The notes below the pieces were generated by a model. The model saw only the letters and a list, made by a program, of their open reading frames with translations. It did no database searches and was not told the origin of the DNA. Shown piece after piece: positions 60,749 to 64,000 of a DNA stretch of 64,000 nucleotides. The number at the start of each line of letters is the position of its first letter. The stretch's first letter is position 1. The DNA is from Dugong dugon (lineage: Eukaryota; Chordata; Mammalia; Sirenia; Dugongidae): assembly GCA_030035585.1 (NCBI GenBank), contig CM057464.1, positions 26,925,465 through 26,989,464 on the forward strand, in the 5' to 3' direction. Position numbers and translations under genes: made by a program.

Positions 60749-61854
60749 CTAGGGATCCAAGTCATGGACAAGGAGAAATTATAGCACAGAGGCAAGGGAA
60801 GAGCTGGTTAGTGCAATTCCTGAAAATGTCTTCCACAAAATAGCGCAGTGGAGGTCTATGTCAGCAAGCGGTTAACGACAATTGTTAACACATTCACACT
60901 AGAGTAACACCCGCCCTCTTTACTATCTCTCTTTGGAGGGAAGAGTGTTTGAAGCAAGAAATTACAACCCTCTCTTAGTAGATGAGGAAACTTAGTCTCT
61001 AAGAAAATATTTTCTTTTTATTAATTGTATTTGATATTGCCTCTGAAGAAATTTCCTTCTGTATTTAGTGCTTAAACGTATCTAATGAGGGAAATAAAAT
61101 GATTCCAATTTTTAATTATTTTGAAAGGGCTAGAAGAAAGGAAATTGCTAACAAAATTTTAATCACTGCTACTTTCATTGTTTTCATATAGTGAATACCA
61201 TACTGGATATGATTTATTAATTTTCAGTGTTATGCTTTAGGTAAACCTACTAAATATATAACTTGTAAATGGTAAGAGGCAGAAGAAGCTGAGCTGAAAT
61301 TAATAGGCTCTAGTGCTGAGCTGATCCATCACCAGGAACTTTGCTTTAATTCTTTTGAAATGATGAGAACCAGTTGACAATTCCATGAAATCTTTCAGAA
61401 CACTTTAAAATTAAGTTGGAGAAAACATCAAAGTCTTCCAAACATCATTGAAAACAAAGTTTTGTTTTGAAGATACTATTTCTTTCATATAGCAGTTAAG
61501 CTGTCTTCTCACAATCTAAATCAGAAGTATTAATATTAAAATGAAGCTCAAACTACATTCATACAATTCCTTTTTAATAATAAAAAGAAAATGTCAATAA
61601 TTTCTGACAGTTATCTAACATCTTCAAAGAAAGGCACAGGCAAAAAGTGAAAAATTCAAACTTTCAGTGTGGTTTTCACTTCCAGAGTCACTTTGAGACA
61701 ATATCTAGTATTGTACTACCAAGCAAACATTTTGAGGCAGTCCCTGGAGCTGTGGGTTGTCAATAAGCTATTTCTAAAAATAATACCCTACTGTCTTTAT
61801 CTGTGGTTATTTAAAAAAAGAAAAATCTGAATTGGGAGCCCTAAACAATGACGT

Positions 61855-62035
61855 GGAGTCCTTGAGTGGTGCAAGCACCTTGGCTGCTAATTGAGTCCAC
61901 CCAGAGGTGCCTTGGAAGAAAGGCCTGGTGATCTACTTCCAAAAAAATCAGACATTGAAAACCTTATGGAGCACAGTTCCACTCTGACACACATGGGGTC
62001 GCCATGAGTTGGATTCGACTTGATGGTGACTGGTT
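61855..62035 (+). mobile_element. AfroSINE, long form, with target-site duplication
   Basis: GAGTCCTTGAGTGGTGCAAG to CGACTTGATGGTGACTGG. Flanked by exact TAAACAATGAC at 61842-61852 and 62036-62046. Confidence 0.93.
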
Positions 62036-62099
62036 TAAACAATGACATGGTTCTTAAATGTGCCAGAAACTAAACACTAGCGTTTATCAAACTCTGCGG

Positions 62100-62241
62100 T
62101 GCCCTGGTGGCGTAGTAGTTAAAGAGCTCGGCTGCTAACCAAAAGGTCAGCAGTTCGAATCTACCAGTCCCTTGGAAACCCTACGGGGCAGTTCTATAGG
62201 GTCACTATGAACCAGAACCAACTCGACAGCAATGGGTATGG
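62100..62241 (+). mobile_element. AfroSINE, short form
   Basis: TGCCCTGGTGGCGTAGTAGT with B-box GTTCGAATCT, to AGCAATGGGTATGGT. Confidence 0.92.
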
Positions 62242-62918
62242 TAGTGATAAATTGGTTTTTTATATTTCTAATTGTCACAAACCAATATACTGGTAATATA
62301 CAACAAAAATGGAAAAACAAACAGAAAAATAACATGTGTTTGGATACTGCAGCCATGCCAAATTGCTCTGAAAGTTTCTCAATGCTTTCTCTCATTTTCT
62401 GAATTTACCTTGCCATGAACTGGTAACCATCTCTTAGTGGACCCACTCTCGTCCATAGATCATACCTGAGTAGCACTGTTAGAGATGTCTATTTTACCTT
62501 TTCAGATTCTAGATGATAATCTTATGCATTTTGCTCCAATAAATTTTTTAGAATACAACAATTTTTAGAATAAATTTTTTAGAACTCCACCCTATGATAT
62601 ATTGGAGTTATGACAATCTGCACTTATAAACATCTTTTTCATTTTTGTACATCTTATCATTAGTAATATGTACTATACACAGTGTTGCAGTGCATGATTT
62701 GCTGATGTTATTCCCAAATGTTCAAAGATCAAATTTATAAAGATACTGATAATAAAAGGCAATAATAATGAAACTAAAAAAAAAGAGATATTCGATTTAT
62801 GATGGAGTCGTAGAACAGAAACCTGTCGTAAGTTGCGGACTACCTGTACTCATTTTTCCTGCCTCACGTAGAATAAGATGCTGCTACTCCTTTCATTCTG
62901 GCATTCTCTAGTTATCCA

Positions 62919-63115
62919 AGTGCCGGGATAGTGCAAATGGTTAGGCATTCAACTACTAACCAAAAGGTTGGTGGTTCAAACCTATCCAGAGGCTCTCAAG
63001 AAAGGTCTGGTAATCTACTTCCAAAAGGTCACAGTCTTGAAAACCCAACGAACGGAGCATGGTTCTACTCTGTACACATGGGGTCACCATGGTCAGAATC
63101 AACTCAGTGGCAGCT
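62919..63115 (+). mobile_element. AfroSINE, long form
   Basis: AGTGCCGGGATAGTGCAAAT to AATCAACTCAGTGGCAGCTG. Confidence 0.9.
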
Positions 63116-63887
63116 GTTTTCTTTTTAGTGTCATCCAACAATTCAATAACATAAAACTGGGTACCTCCAGCCTACACAGTTAATCTGTAATTCTTTCTCT
63201 GAAGAAACAACGCTGCCATAATGTGCTTTAGAGATTTCTACTGCATAATTTTGCCAGTGTTTTTGAGACACAAGAAACAACTAGTTATAAAACCTTCATC
63301 TGTGCCTCAGAGGACTTCCTGAAGATCAAGAAACAAATTCCTGATATATTTTCATATGCAATGATGTTGAAAGCAAGATCCCTTACCTTTTAGAACCAGT
63401 CTCTAGATGAAGAAAGTTAATTTTTACCTTGGTTATATTCCTAGAGGGCTGTTGGGCAGTTGGCCACCATTAGTCACCAGAATGTGTCCATTGTACTCTT
63501 GTACTTGATTTGGACTCCAAGTATTTAATTCTCCCCCATGTTTTCAAAAATAGCCCATTTTCAAATAATCATATCAGGGAGCAACAAAATGAGCACAAAT
63601 AAAGAATCTAAAAATGTTAATTTTACACTTCAGCCTCAACATTACCATCTTCTTCCAAAGCTTTTTACCTGCATTATAAATGGACAACATCTGGATACCA
63701 TCAGTTCTGCTTCCCCCCGCCATTCCCTCTGGAGAAATTCTAACATACTTTAGAATGGCTAGTAGCATGCTAGGAGAGAAAGGATGAAAAGTAGGAAAGC
63801 AATGTAGAAAAGAAGCCACAGTTCTACACTGGAGGCTGACTTGCATTGCAGCAGAACAGAGGTAAGAGGTCCCATTAAAGATCTTCA

Positions 63888-63998
<111 letters not shown>

Positions 63999-64000
63999 AA

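Overview
This is vertebrate nuclear DNA, almost certainly from an afrotherian mammal and most likely an elephant or close relative. The basis is the repeat content. About 45 full or partial copies of a tRNA-derived SINE that I recognise as the Afrotheria-specific AfroSINE are spread through the window, together with RTE/BovB-type LINE copies that carry the same 3' tail. Older mammal-wide repeats (MIR, MER5A, MaLR LTRs, old L1, CR1/L3) lie underneath. No bacterial-style genes, operons, CRISPR arrays or complete structural RNA genes are present, and the open frames are short, as expected of intronic DNA.

The only gene I can support is CARMIL1 (LRRC16A), an actin capping protein regulator and myosin-I linker, on the minus strand. 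The window holds nine consecutive coding exons of its C-terminal half, in transcription order 63897-63984, 60599-60748, 33963-34029, 33238-33434, 20197-20309, 14289-14718, 8797-8878, 7533-7745 and 4303-4443. They total about 1.48 kb of coding sequence. Every internal junction has canonical GT-AG signals and compatible reading phase, so the spliced product reads through without a stop. The exons cover the end of the helical segment, the two capping-protein-binding motifs (CPI at 33238-33434, CSI at 20197-20309) and the long Ser/Pro/Lys-rich disordered tail. The promoter, leucine-rich repeats and upstream exons lie beyond position 64000. The final coding exon lies, as far as I can see, below position 1.

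Layout by region: 1-4302 is the intron toward the last exon, with LINE-like 3' ends. 4303-8878 holds three small exons with AfroSINEs between them. 8879-14288 is an AfroSINE-dense intron with a head-to-head pair. 14289-14718 is the largest exon. 14719-20196 carries old L1, a MER5A, a MaLR LTR and an exact 70-bp tandem duplication. 20310-33237 carries a mosaic of CR1/L3, L1 and a rearranged RTE, plus an MLT1-type LTR. 33238-34029 is a compact two-exon block with nested SINEs in its 528-bp intron. 34030-60598 is a 26.6-kb intron with a nearly full-length but broken RTE LINE (35897-38800), an old L1 struck by several AfroSINEs, and one SINE with a tRNA-Gly-like head (53566-53847). 60599-64000 holds two more exons.

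I found no new molecular system. The observations worth following are about retroelement biology: SINE/LINE tail sharing, a 5'-inverted RTE, a SINE with a different tRNA head, a 40-bp direct repeat 2.5 kb apart, and inverted SINEs bracketing a functionally important CARMIL1 exon.
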